From an uncultured Flavobacteriales bacterium (lineage in GTDB: Bacteria > Bacteroidota > Bacteroidia > Flavobacteriales_D > Sanyastnellaceae): a stretch of DNA of 42,385 bases. Numbering within the stretch: the stretch's first letter is position 1; the number at the start of each line of letters is the position of its first letter. The stretch lies in NCBI GenBank assembly GCA_937897625.1, contig CALCNZ010000060.1:1-42385 (forward strand), written 5' to 3'. The notes beneath the pieces were generated by a model, which searched no databases, was not told the origin of the DNA, and was given only the letters and a program-made list of their open reading frames with translations. Position numbers and translations under genes: made by a program. Below are positions 8,701 to 15,812 of this stretch, piece after piece.

Positions 8701-9063
8701 GAAGAGAAGGGAAATGAATTGAACGAAGACGGAAGCGGCGCGGGCAATGAGATGAAGCAGATTGCGAAAGAGATGGAAAAGCTTCAGCGCGACATTGTGA
8801 ACAACCAGATTACCGAAGAGAGTATTCGCAGGCAGAATGACATTATGATTCGCTTGTTGAAGGCTGAGCAAGCCGAGCGTGTGCGTGAGATGGATGAAGA
8901 GCGCAAGAGCAACGAAGCGGTGAACGCGCCTGTTGGAAACCCTAAGAAATACGAAGAGTTTTTGAAGAACAAACAAAAGGGAGTAGAGACCTTACGTTCT
9001 GTTTCTCCGAACTTAAAACCTTATTACAAAGAGAAGACGCAACGCTATTTCAGAAATTCGTGA
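5725..9063 (+). CDS. DUF4175 family large coiled-coil membrane protein
   Basis: A 1112-residue protein recognisable as the DUF4175 family of Bacteroidota; function unknown. Two membrane helices lie at ~24-46 and ~54-78 and a third at ~155-175. A beta-rich, probably periplasmic region (~180-490) follows. A very long Glu/Lys/Gln coiled coil occupies ~495-780. After a helical stretch comes a Lys/Gly-rich low-complexity segment (~905-968, KGKGKGKSK) and a final coiled region. The frame is open back to 5596 inside the aldehyde dehydrogenase gene, but the ATG at 5725 starts a normal N-terminus (MNAYEQLIQRL) with a membrane helix behind it. The layout suggests a tethered scaffold or envelope-spanning strut; this is inference. 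Confidence 0.8.
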   Translation: MNAYEQLIQRLDDFIRKYYKNRMVQGLLYVAALFLGLYLILVTLEYFGHFGPTIRTIFFFGFLTASAYFIVSRIALPFFSMLKLGKHISYEQAASIIGKHFPEVDDRLLNTLQLQSQLNEHAESSLLQASIAQRMQALRPVPFTAAIDVKKNKKYLRYLLPLVGVFGVLFLITPSFILKPTDRLLRYNEIIEEEAPFTMEMLNDTLTAIENTDYEVRMQVTGKEIPAQVFIEVNGQKFQMVKKSNIEFAYTLSNVKEDATIVFHGGKFHSKGYNLDVLQMPKLTQFQIEVNYPTYLKKENAVVNNTGDLLVPEGTQLIWRIAGENTSSVLFETTAGKLPFEETSEGFEHRENASQNFAYSVIPQNEQVQNGNALSYQVNVVADGYPSISVQDETDSTSRYIHYFTGGIQDDYGLTKLTFTAVHMRDGKAVESATVLPIQFEVGTTGDQFFHAVDFSIFNLEPGDEVNYFFEVWDNDGVHGAKSTRSQVRQFVNPTEEELKEMRNEQSESIKDQLESSLREAEKLQKEMKQLEREMLEKQNLNWQDKKKLEDLVERQKKLEEQVKEIQQQNQQRNQEQKDEQMAEKQKELERLMNEMLSPEMKEMMQELQKLMNELNKDELRKEIEKMNLSTEDLEKELDRALEQFKELEVEEKLKEATEKLNELADKQEKLANDESKSAEEKLKEQEQLNKEFEDVKKELKEAEELNKELETPQEIPDTDGLKKEIDDEQEKSSSELKQNKKANASKSQKKAAEKMKQMASEMQDGMEAAEQEQHEEDMAAMRALLENILSVSFDQEALMEETKKTMANDPRMKTLAQRQRKLKDDSRMIEDSLFALSKRVPEISSTVNHEINEINANLDRVMKDFPDGNMPRISQNQQSAMTGYNNLALLLDDALQQMQAQMQSESKSKKEGKGSCNKPGGKGKGKGKSKASAAQMKRMQEGLQKQLEEAKKKGQNQGKNNSGGSKSGGDEGMAKELAQMAAKQAAIRKMMEEKGNELNEDGSGAGNEMKQIAKEMEKLQRDIVNNQITEESIRRQNDIMIRLLKAEQAERVREMDEERKSNEAVNAPVGNPKKYEEFLKNKQKGVETLRSVSPNLKPYYKEKTQRYFRNS

Positions 9064-9121
9064 AAGAAATAAATGGAACATCGCGTTTTTTTTCTCATTT
9101 TTGATACGCAAAAATTAATTC

Positions 9122-9544
9122 ATGATCCAAGGTCGCAGACAACTTCGTTTTCCATCCGTGCTTGAAAGCATACATTTAGCTGAGAAGCTAGTAGACGATG
9201 TGTGCAGTGAATACAATGTGAAGGAAGATTATTACGGGGAAGTATTGATCTGTCTTACGGAAGGAGTGAACAATGCTATTGTTCATGGAAACCGCATGAG
9301 CACAGATCTTCAGGTTTCATTGACCTTCGAATTGGAAAATGAAAAGACTTTGCGATTTATTATTTCTGATGAGGGGCCGGGTTTCGATTACGAAAATCTT
9401 CCAGATCCTACCGCTCCTGAAAACATTGAATTGCCTCACGGAAGAGGCGTATTTCTTATGCAACGCTTAGCCGACAGATGCACGTTTAACAACGGCGGAA
9501 CGGAGGTCGTTGTGGAATTCGATGTAGCAGGCACAGCGGAATAA
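9122..9544 (+). CDS. RsbW/SpoIIAB-type ATP-binding (anti-sigma kinase-like) protein
   Basis: A 140-residue stand-alone GHKL ATPase domain. The N box is CLTEGVNNAIVHGN, the G1 box DEGPGFDYENLPDP, and the G2 box GRGVFLMQRLADRC. This is the layout of HATPase_c_2 proteins such as RsbW, which phosphorylate anti-sigma antagonists and/or hold sigma factors. No STAS partner or alternative sigma factor lies beside it in the window, so its target is unknown. It sits between the DUF4175 gene and the carboxylase gene, 15 bp before the latter's ATG. Confidence 0.85.
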   Translation: MIQGRRQLRFPSVLESIHLAEKLVDDVCSEYNVKEDYYGEVLICLTEGVNNAIVHGNRMSTDLQVSLTFELENEKTLRFIISDEGPGFDYENLPDPTAPENIELPHGRGVFLMQRLADRCTFNNGGTEVVVEFDVAGTAE

Positions 9545-9547
9545 TCC

Positions 9548-9555
9548 TAAATTTG
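9548..9555 (+). promoter_or_regulatory. -7 element candidate directly before the carboxylase start
   Basis: TAAATTTG is an exact TAnnTTTG match ending 4 nt before the ATG at 9560. If used, the mRNA would be leaderless or nearly so. No good -33 TTTG is visible at the expected distance. Confidence 0.35.
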
Positions 9556-9559
9556 CCAC

Positions 9560-11101
9560 ATGCAAGAAAAATTAGCCAATCTCGAACAGAAGAAGCAGGA
9601 AGCTTTATTGGGTGGTGGTGCGAAGCGTATAGAGTCGCAACACAAGAAAGGAAAACTCACAGCACGTGAGCGTATAGAGGTTTTATTAGACACAAATTCC
9701 TTCGAAGAAATTGGAATGTTGGTGACACACCGCAGCACCAATTTCGGATTGGAGAACGAGAAATATTTGGGTGACGGAGTAGTTACCGGATACGGTAAAA
9801 TAAACGGACGCTTGGTGTACGTTTTCTCTCAGGATTTTACCGTAATGGGCGGATCGCTTGCTGAAGCTCACGCGCAGAAGATTTGTAAAATCATGGACTT
9901 GTCCATGAAGAATGGCGCGCCATTGATTGGATTGAACGATAGCGGCGGAGCTCGCATTCAGGAAGGGGTGGTGAGTCTTGGCGGCTATGCCGACATCTTC
10001 TACAAGAATGTTCAAGCCAGCGGCGTTGTGCCACAGTTGAGTGCGATCATGGGTCCATGCGCTGGAGGTGCTGTGTATTCTCCGGCCTTGACAGATTTTA
10101 TTGTCATGGTTGAAAACACGAGCTACATGTTTGTTACTGGTCCGAACGTAGTGAAGACCGTTACGCACGAAGAAGTGAGCAGTGAAGATTTGGGCGGTGC
10201 AAGTGCACACAGCACGAAAAGTGGTGTTACGCATTTGACGGCAGAGAACGACGTGGCAGCGTTGAAGACGATTCGTCAAATGCTTTCTTACATGCCGCAG
10301 AACTGCGAGGAAACTCCAGCACGTTTGCCTTACGAAGCGGGCAACGAAAGAAGAGAAGCATTGAATGGAATTATTCCTGCTAATCCGAATCAACCTTACG
10401 ACATCAAAGAAGTAATTGCGGCATTAACCGACGAAGAATCTTGGTTGGAAGTGCACAAAGATTACGCTGAAAATATTGTGGTTGGTTTCGCACGCCTTGC
10501 TGGAAGAAGCATTGGTATTGTTGCGAATCAGCCGGCTTTCTTAGCAGGTGTGTTAGATATTAAGAGCAGTAACAAAGCTGCACGTTTCGTGCGTTTTTGC
10601 GATGCGTTCAATATTCCTTTGTTGGTGTTGGAAGACGTACCAGGTTTCTTGCCGGGTACAGATCAAGAGTGGAACGGAATTATTTCAAACGGAGCGAAAT
10701 TGCTTTACGCCTTCAGCGAAGCAACGGTTCCTCGTGTTACGGTTATCACACGTAAAGCCTACGGCGGAGCGTATGACGTAATGAACAGCAAGCACATTGG
10801 TGCCGACATGAACTTCGCTTGGCCATCTGCAGAGATTGCAGTAATGGGCGCGAAAGGTGCTGCTGAAATTATCTTCAAAAAAGAAATTTCAGAAGCTGCA
10901 GACAAAGACGCGAAGTGGAAAGAAAAAGAAGCCGAATACGCTACCCTTTTCGCAAACCCATACAGCGCTGCTGAACGCGGATATGTAGATGAAGTAATAG
11001 AGCCAGCAGTGACTCGCGAGAAGTTGATTCGCGCATTTGAAATGCTCGAGAACAAAGCAGAGAAAATGCCGCGCAAGAAGCACGGAAATATTCCATTGTA
11101 A
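9560..11101 (+). CDS. pccB: Acyl-CoA carboxylase beta subunit (propionyl-CoA carboxylase type)
   Basis: A 513-residue carboxyltransferase subunit that moves CO2 from carboxybiotin to an acyl-CoA, most likely propionyl-CoA to methylmalonyl-CoA. Family blocks in order are ARERIEVLLD near the start, YVFSQDFTVMGGSLAEAHAQ, the acyl-CoA oxyanion motif LNDSGGARIQEGV, MGPCAGGAVYSPALTDF, the second oxyanion region VPGFLPGTDQE, and RKAYGGAYDVM with WPSAEIAVMGAKGA. Its length is right for PccB. The biotin carboxylase and biotin carrier subunits are not in the window. A gamma-carbonic anhydrase follows after 10 bp, probably in the same transcript, and could provide bicarbonate. Confidence 0.92.
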   Translation: MQEKLANLEQKKQEALLGGGAKRIESQHKKGKLTARERIEVLLDTNSFEEIGMLVTHRSTNFGLENEKYLGDGVVTGYGKINGRLVYVFSQDFTVMGGSLAEAHAQKICKIMDLSMKNGAPLIGLNDSGGARIQEGVVSLGGYADIFYKNVQASGVVPQLSAIMGPCAGGAVYSPALTDFIVMVENTSYMFVTGPNVVKTVTHEEVSSEDLGGASAHSTKSGVTHLTAENDVAALKTIRQMLSYMPQNCEETPARLPYEAGNERREALNGIIPANPNQPYDIKEVIAALTDEESWLEVHKDYAENIVVGFARLAGRSIGIVANQPAFLAGVLDIKSSNKAARFVRFCDAFNIPLLVLEDVPGFLPGTDQEWNGIISNGAKLLYAFSEATVPRVTVITRKAYGGAYDVMNSKHIGADMNFAWPSAEIAVMGAKGAAEIIFKKEISEAADKDAKWKEKEAEYATLFANPYSAAERGYVDEVIEPAVTREKLIRAFEMLENKAEKMPRKKHGNIPL

Positions 11102-11111
11102 TTTTTAGAAC

Positions 11112-11633
11112 ATGCCTTTGATCTTACCTGTTAACGGTGTTTCTCCAACATGGGGAGACGAATGTTTCATTGCTGAAAACGCAACGATTGTTGGTCAGGT
11201 AACCATGGGAAATCAATGCAGCGTGTGGTTCACCGCTGTGGTGCGTGGCGACGTGAACACCATTGAAATAGGTAACAAAGTAAACATTCAAGACGGCGCC
11301 ATCATTCACGGAACCTATCAGAAGGCTTCCACCAAAATTGGCAACAACGTTAGCATTGGCCATCGCGCCATGGTTCACGGATGCACCATTCACGACAACG
11401 TATTGATTGGAATGGGCGCCATAGTCATGGACAATTGTGTGATTGAAGAAAACTGCATCATTGCCGCGGGAGCTATCTTAACCGAAGGAACGCACGTGAA
11501 GAGCGGAAGTGTTTACGCCGGAATTCCAGCCAAGAAAATCAAAGACCTTTCTCCGGAATTGTTTCAAGGTGAAGTGCAGCGCATAGCGAATAACTACGTC
11601 ATGTATTCATCGTGGTTTCAACCTAAAAAATAA
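11112..11633 (+). CDS. Gamma-carbonic anhydrase family protein (left-handed beta helix)
   Basis: A 173-residue protein built of hexapeptide repeats ([LIV]-G-x4), forming a left-handed beta helix that trimerises. The three zinc histidines of gamma-carbonic anhydrases are present: H66 (IIHG), H84 (SIGH) and H89 (MVHG). R45 in VVRGDV and the N/Q before the first His (NIQDGAIIHG) also fit. It may hydrate CO2, although many YrdA/PaaY-like members have little measured activity. It lies 10 bp after the carboxylase beta gene and 6 bp before the GH16 gene on the same strand. Confidence 0.88.
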   Translation: MPLILPVNGVSPTWGDECFIAENATIVGQVTMGNQCSVWFTAVVRGDVNTIEIGNKVNIQDGAIIHGTYQKASTKIGNNVSIGHRAMVHGCTIHDNVLIGMGAIVMDNCVIEENCIIAAGAILTEGTHVKSGSVYAGIPAKKIKDLSPELFQGEVQRIANNYVMYSSWFQPKK

Positions 11634-11639
11634 AATTTT

Positions 11640-12527
11640 ATGTGGAAGAAGTTGCTTGTTGTGGTGTGCGCCATTGCGCCTTCGATGGTCTTCGCGCAGC
11701 CGAAAGACACTGTAATTAATTTCAGAGGAATGAATATTCCAATGAAGCTTTCCTTCAGCGACGAGTTCAATGGAACGCGCATGGATGAGTCGAAATGGCT
11801 TGTTCGTGAAGGTGTAACGCGAGATGCCGATCAGAAGATCACGCAGCAATGGCTCACCAAAGAATGTGTTGGTATGAGAGACGGAAAGGTATCAATTACC
11901 ACGCTTCCAAAAGAGCGAAAGGACCAGCAGTTTTTTGTTTGGATCACAGATGGAATGAAAGAGCGCAAGGGGAACTTCAATTACGACACGGGCGAGTTCG
12001 AATCGAAACAATTGGTTCATTGGGGGTATTATGAAATTCGTTGTCAATTGCCGAAGGGAAGAGACGCGTGGCCGGCGTTTTGGTTGTACGGTGAATCAGA
12101 CGGCACCAACAACGAGATAGATGTTTTTGAGTTGTGGAACGAAGAGAATTTCTTTGGAGGATATAGCGAAAAGAAAGAAGCGCGGGTGCAGCACATGACG
12201 GTTCATTACAACAAAAAAATGTCGGGTGTTGGCGTGAAGTTACCTTTCGACGGTTCAGATGGAATGCACACCTACGGAGTGTTGTGGACAGAGAATGCGA
12301 TTGTTTGGTACACAGATGGGAAAGAAATGCGCACGTTGTATCGTTACAAAAAAGCCAGCGATCGCAAAGACGGAAAGGTTGCAGAAGGAAGAGAAGAAAA
12401 TGTTTTCCCTCGCTCTCCCATGAAGATCTTGGTAGACATGGCCATGCAGCAATCGAGTAATCGAATGCCCTTGGAAAAAAATGCCTTTGTTGTGGATTAT
12501 GTGCGGGGGTATGTTTTGAAAAAATAG
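11640..12527 (+). CDS. Secreted glycoside hydrolase family 16 protein
   Basis: A 295-residue protein with a signal peptide (residues 1-19, ending VFA before Q20). The catalytic GH16 signature is NEIDVFE: nucleophile E159, D161 and acid/base E164. The upstream WGYYEIRCQLP strand and WPAFWLYG motif are also typical. GH16 enzymes cut beta-1,3/1,4-glucans, agars, carrageenans or porphyrans; the subsite loops do not let me name the substrate. It is not in a polysaccharide utilisation locus, since no SusC/SusD genes are nearby, and it carries no T9SS sorting domain. It may act in the periplasm or on the surface. Confidence 0.87.
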   Translation: MWKKLLVVVCAIAPSMVFAQPKDTVINFRGMNIPMKLSFSDEFNGTRMDESKWLVREGVTRDADQKITQQWLTKECVGMRDGKVSITTLPKERKDQQFFVWITDGMKERKGNFNYDTGEFESKQLVHWGYYEIRCQLPKGRDAWPAFWLYGESDGTNNEIDVFELWNEENFFGGYSEKKEARVQHMTVHYNKKMSGVGVKLPFDGSDGMHTYGVLWTENAIVWYTDGKEMRTLYRYKKASDRKDGKVAEGREENVFPRSPMKILVDMAMQQSSNRMPLEKNAFVVDYVRGYVLKK

Positions 12528-12546
12528 TTTTTTCGTTCGAAGTGTA

Positions 12547-12561
12547 CGAGAGTTGCTCTCG
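12547..12561 (+). other. Small hairpin downstream of GH16 gene
   Basis: CGAGAG, loop TTG, CTCTCG: a perfect 6-bp stem followed by ATTTGTTAATTTT. It could be a weak terminator, though the T-tract is interrupted. Confidence 0.3.
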
Positions 12562-12638
12562 ATTTGTTAATTTTAGACACACAGGGAAAGCCGAAAACCT
12601 GAAATAGAGTAGGCACCTAACCAAAACTGTTATTATAA

Positions 12639-12977
12639 ATGGATCAGTCACGTGTGGACATGTACATTGCGACGAACGCAAAATTTTTTGAAGGTCATCA
12701 AATTCCTTTTTTAAGAGATCGTCTTATGACAATTGATGACAATAAGTTTCTTATGATTCAATCGGCAAATTTGAAAGATCCTTCAACTGCATTGATTATT
12801 TCGATTTTTGGTGGTTCTTATGGAATTGACCGTTTCTACATTGGTGACACTGGTTTGGGTGTTGCTAAATTGCTAACATTAGGAGGTTGTGGAATTTGGA
12901 CAATTGTTGACTGGTTCACTGTTCAAGGAAACACAAAAAAGAAGAACATGGAGAACGTTCAAAAGTTCTTAATCTAA
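12639..12977 (+). CDS. TM2 domain protein
   Basis: A 112-residue small membrane protein. The TM2 domain occupies ~48-95: a first helix ALIISIFGGSYGIDRFYIGD, then the DRFYIGD..GLGVAKLLT motif, and a second helix GGCGIWTIVDWF. TM2 domains are hairpins of two membrane helices found in many small bacterial proteins of unknown function. The ~40 polar residues before it are unlike known domains. A second in-frame ATG at 12660 is possible. The gene has a strong terminator behind it. Confidence 0.8.
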   Translation: MDQSRVDMYIATNAKFFEGHQIPFLRDRLMTIDDNKFLMIQSANLKDPSTALIISIFGGSYGIDRFYIGDTGLGVAKLLTLGGCGIWTIVDWFTVQGNTKKKNMENVQKFLI

Positions 12978-12987
12978 TAAGCACGCA

Positions 12988-13019
12988 ATAAACCGAACGA
13001 AAGTTCGGTTTATTTTTTT
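12988..13019 (+). terminator. Rho-independent terminator of the TM2 gene
   Basis: AAACCGAAC (12990-12998), loop GAAA, GTTCGGTTT (13003-13011), extended by TA/TA pairs and followed by seven T. The ATG of the next gene is only 3 nt after this T run. Confidence 0.85.
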
Positions 13020-13021
13020 CT

Positions 13022-13459
13022 ATGGAACGGAAAGAAATGCAAGATCAAATTCGCGAACAAGACGATCGCGAAAAAGCGGCTAACGCCTATGTTATGTCGT
13101 TGGTGGCTTTAATGGCGGGCCTTCCCTTGCCTATTGTAAATCTTTTGGCCACATTTATTTTCTTCATGGCGAATCGGAAGTCTTCGTATTTCGTTCGTTG
13201 GCATTGCACGCAAGCGCTGCTCTCTCAGGTTTTTGTTTTCATTCTGAACACCATAAGTTTTCAATGGACATTTAGAATCATTTTTGGCGACTTGAAATTT
13301 TCGAATGAGTATTTCGGTTATTTGTGTGTAGTTATTCTTGTGAACATTTCAGAGATTGTTGGAACGCTTATTTCTGCTGTGAAAGTTCGAAAGGGTAAGG
13401 AAAGCAAGTGGTGGTTGTTCGCCCCTTTAACAAATGTTTTAGTACGAAAAGACAAATAA
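13022..13459 (+). CDS. Small membrane protein, DUF4870/Tic20-like
   Basis: A 145-residue protein with a charged N-terminus (first ~25 residues) and three to four hydrophobic helices (about 27-50, 63-82, 97-118). The pattern of a glycine-poor first helix, then 'FVRWHCTQALLSQ' and a C-terminal 'KWWLFAPL' resembles the DUF4870 group, where the W/H-x-x-QA motif follows the first helix. Function is unknown. The start lies immediately after the preceding terminator, so either a leaderless transcript or an ATG at 13037 should be considered. It is followed after 1 bp by the M48 peptidase gene and probably shares its transcript. Confidence 0.6.
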   Translation: MERKEMQDQIREQDDREKAANAYVMSLVALMAGLPLPIVNLLATFIFFMANRKSSYFVRWHCTQALLSQVFVFILNTISFQWTFRIIFGDLKFSNEYFGYLCVVILVNISEIVGTLISAVKVRKGKESKWWLFAPLTNVLVRKDK

Positions 13460-13460
13460 G

Positions 13461-14261
13461 ATGAAAACGTTTCTCATTCGATTTTCCATAACACTTGTCG
13501 TACTTACTGGATTGTGGTTTGCTTTTTCGCGCATACCCGTAGCGGAGTCGTTGAACCAAATGACCTTTGGAGATTTCAACGAAGAAAAATTTGGAGAGCT
13601 GGCGATGGAAGCCGTTCTAATGGAATCAAAAGAAATTAAATCAGACTCCATTGATCATGCAATGAATGTTGTTGTCACAAGACTTTCTTCAGGGAATCTT
13701 TTTGCTGCAGATAAATTTCATATTCATGTGGTGAATAACAATGAAGTGAATGCTTTTGCTCTGCCTGGAAATCACATTGTGGTGCACACTGGATTAATTT
13801 ATATGTGCGATAATCCGGAAGAATTAGCGGGTGTCTTAGCCCATGAAATTGCGCATTTAGAAAAGCGTCATGTGATAGAACGCATGCGCACCGAAGGAAT
13901 AATAACACTTTTGGAAGGGGCAGTTGCTCAAGGCGGTGGTGCTACAGTTGCTTCTGCTGTTGGAGAATTGGCGGGCTTGGCTTTCAGCAGAGATCAGGAA
14001 AATGAAGCCGATGAAGTTGGTTTTACTTTTCTAACGAACGCAAGCATTCGTCCGAATGGAATGGCCACCTTATTTCGAAAAATGAAAAATGAGAGTGAGG
14101 TTTCGGGTTACATTCCCGAATTCATGAGTACACATCCTGAATTGGAATCTCGTGCTCAAAACATCGAAACAAAGTGTGCCGGTCTACCCAACACGTTTGT
14201 TCCCATTATGACAGCAGACGAGTGGGAGAATTTTCAAATTAACGTGCGCTTGGCTTTGTAG
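13461..14261 (+). CDS. M48 family zinc metallopeptidase (membrane-anchored)
   Basis: A 266-residue protein with one N-terminal membrane or signal helix (residues ~4-22). The zinc site HEIAH is at residues 128-132 and the third ligand is in ENEAD (E180...D184). The region before it, VVNNNEVNAFALPGNHIVVHTGL, is the typical substrate strand of M48 (BepA/Oma1-like) enzymes. Such proteases act in periplasmic or envelope quality control. The C-terminal 'STHPELESRAQ' block is also a family hallmark. The 3' end overlaps the convergent EamA gene by 23 bp. Confidence 0.9.
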   Translation: MKTFLIRFSITLVVLTGLWFAFSRIPVAESLNQMTFGDFNEEKFGELAMEAVLMESKEIKSDSIDHAMNVVVTRLSSGNLFAADKFHIHVVNNNEVNAFALPGNHIVVHTGLIYMCDNPEELAGVLAHEIAHLEKRHVIERMRTEGIITLLEGAVAQGGGATVASAVGELAGLAFSRDQENEADEVGFTFLTNASIRPNGMATLFRKMKNESEVSGYIPEFMSTHPELESRAQNIETKCAGLPNTFVPIMTADEWENFQINVRLAL

Positions 14262-15147
14262 TTCCGCTTTTCCGCAATAAACTCTCTAACCACACACTTG
14301 AAAGAATAAGCACGGCACCGACGTAAAAAAGCGGACGCATGTACTCCGATTGTCCGTAAAAAAGAAGTGCGAGTAAGATAGTATAGACAGGTTCGAGGTT
14401 AATGGCTATGGCACATGAAAACGGAGAAAGATGCTTCATCACATTCACACTGGCAATAAAGGCAAAGGCTGTCGTGACCGTTCCAAGTAGAACAACGAGT
14501 AACCAATCGTAACTGTTCAATTGAGCAACAACGTGCCATTCTTGTTGGAAGGAAATCACAGCGATTAGGACTAAACTTCCACCTAACATTTCGTAAAACG
14601 CAATGTTGCTTGCGTGCATTGAGCGAATGAACCGGCCGTTGAAGGAAGAAAAAACAGCTGCAAACAAGGCAGCTAAAAGAGCGAAAACAATTCCCCAGGC
14701 GTATTCTGTTTCCACATTAAAAATCACGGCAACACCAGCGGTTACCAAGGCACCAAGCGCGAGTTCCTTCCACACAAATTTCTTCCGATTGAACAAAGGG
14801 GAGATGAGCGCAACGAAGAACGCTGTTGTGCTAATGACCGCGAGAGCAGTACTGACGTTGCTGATGTGAATGCTGTAAAAGAAACACAGCCAGTGCGCGG
14901 CGGTAAGCACACCCACAAACAAAAGCTTGGTTAGATCGAAGCGAGAAACCGCAAATGATTTCTTCCAGAAATATTTGTAAATCGCAATGGAGACGAGCGC
15001 CACCAGCATGCGTAAAAAGACTAAGATTGTAACAGAGAAGTGAAGTTCCTTTCCGAGTATTCCAGTGAACCCCCAAAGGAATACAATGAAGTGAAGTAAG
15101 ACAAGCGCCTTATTTCGTTCCTTCATTTTTTTCAGGCTCGAATTCAA
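14239..15147 (-). CDS. EamA family (drug/metabolite) transporter
   Basis: A 302-residue inner-membrane protein with about ten hydrophobic helices arranged as two EamA repeats. The first begins FIVFLWGFTGILGKEL, with the LFYSIHISNVSTALAV-type motif of the family (here CFFYSIHISNVSTALAVISTT in part). The second repeat ends with the Y-T-I-L-L-A-L motif and a Y-V-G-A helix. Members export amino acids, purines or other metabolites; the substrate cannot be predicted. A second in-frame ATG at 15126 would shorten the overlap with the DUF502 gene from 38 to 17 bp and is equally plausible. Confidence 0.87.
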   Translation of the reverse strand: MNSSLKKMKERNKALVLLHFIVFLWGFTGILGKELHFSVTILVFLRMLVALVSIAIYKYFWKKSFAVSRFDLTKLLFVGVLTAAHWLCFFYSIHISNVSTALAVISTTAFFVALISPLFNRKKFVWKELALGALVTAGVAVIFNVETEYAWGIVFALLAALFAAVFSSFNGRFIRSMHASNIAFYEMLGGSLVLIAVISFQQEWHVVAQLNSYDWLLVVLLGTVTTAFAFIASVNVMKHLSPFSCAIAINLEPVYTILLALLFYGQSEYMRPLFYVGAVLILSSVWLESLLRKSGTTKPSAR

Positions 15148-15706
15148 CTACACCACCACTTACCACATACTTCATAAGCTCGAGAGAATTACCTGAAATA
15201 GGCTTTACGTTGCTGCGCGGAACAATAACCAGGTGTCCTGAAAAACTGTAGCTCATGGGAATGTAAACCCCAACTTTTCCAGCTTCTGCTTCGCCAATTT
15301 CTTGCAAATCTTCGTCGGTTACAAAGCCAATTACTTCCACCTCATGGTCTTTGCTTAAGCGCACTAGAACAGGCTTGTTAAAACGCTTCTTGTTCCCAAC
15401 AAACGCCCCTAACATGTCGGTAATGCTCTTGTAAATTGTTTTAATAAACGGAATACGATCTAAGAATTTTGAAAAGCGATTTCGTATTTGTTCGTTAATA
15501 ATTTTTGCTCCAAGAAATCCGAGCACAACAAGCGAAACGAGCAAAATTACAATGCCCAATCCTGGATATTTGTGCTCAATAGGAAGAACACGATCGAGTG
15601 AGTCGAAGATGGTATATAAAACATAACCCGTTATGTAGACGGGAAGAGCAAGCACTAAACCGTTGATGAGGTAGGCGAATAATTTTCTTGAAAAAGGCTG
15701 TTTCAT
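15110..15706 (-). CDS. DUF502 family membrane protein
   Basis: A 198-residue protein with two membrane helices (about 9-30 and 45-66) and a soluble C-terminal domain. The signature NRFSKFLDRIPFIKTIYKSITDML, followed by KPVLVRL and the VYIPMSYSFSGHLVIVP segment, identifies DUF502, a family found in bacteria and plants with no established enzymatic role. The gene overlaps the EamA gene downstream, so the two are co-transcribed. A TATCTTCG box (15722-15715) lies just upstream. Confidence 0.87.
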   Translation of the reverse strand: MKQPFSRKLFAYLINGLVLALPVYITGYVLYTIFDSLDRVLPIEHKYPGLGIVILLVSLVVLGFLGAKIINEQIRNRFSKFLDRIPFIKTIYKSITDMLGAFVGNKKRFNKPVLVRLSKDHEVEVIGFVTDEDLQEIGEAEAGKVGVYIPMSYSFSGHLVIVPRSNVKPISGNSLELMKYVVSGGVVEFEPEKNEGTK

Positions 15707-15787
15707 ATTGTACGCGAAGATAGAATCACTTTGTTGCTTTTCTATTGGAAACCATTGTGTGTGTCGAAAAAAATTCTTAATCTTGAA

Positions 15788-15801
15788 AGAGCCTTGGCTC
15801 T
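15788..15801. repeat. 14-bp palindrome upstream of a T9SS cargo gene
   Basis: AGAGCC TT GGCTCT ends 11 nt before the ATG at 15813. It is a perfect 6-bp stem with a 2-nt loop, the same geometry as the mini-hairpins at 17551, 18907 and 41469 but as a single unit. It could be an operator or an mRNA leader hairpin. Confidence 0.4.
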
Positions 15802-15812
15802 AACCTTAGCCT

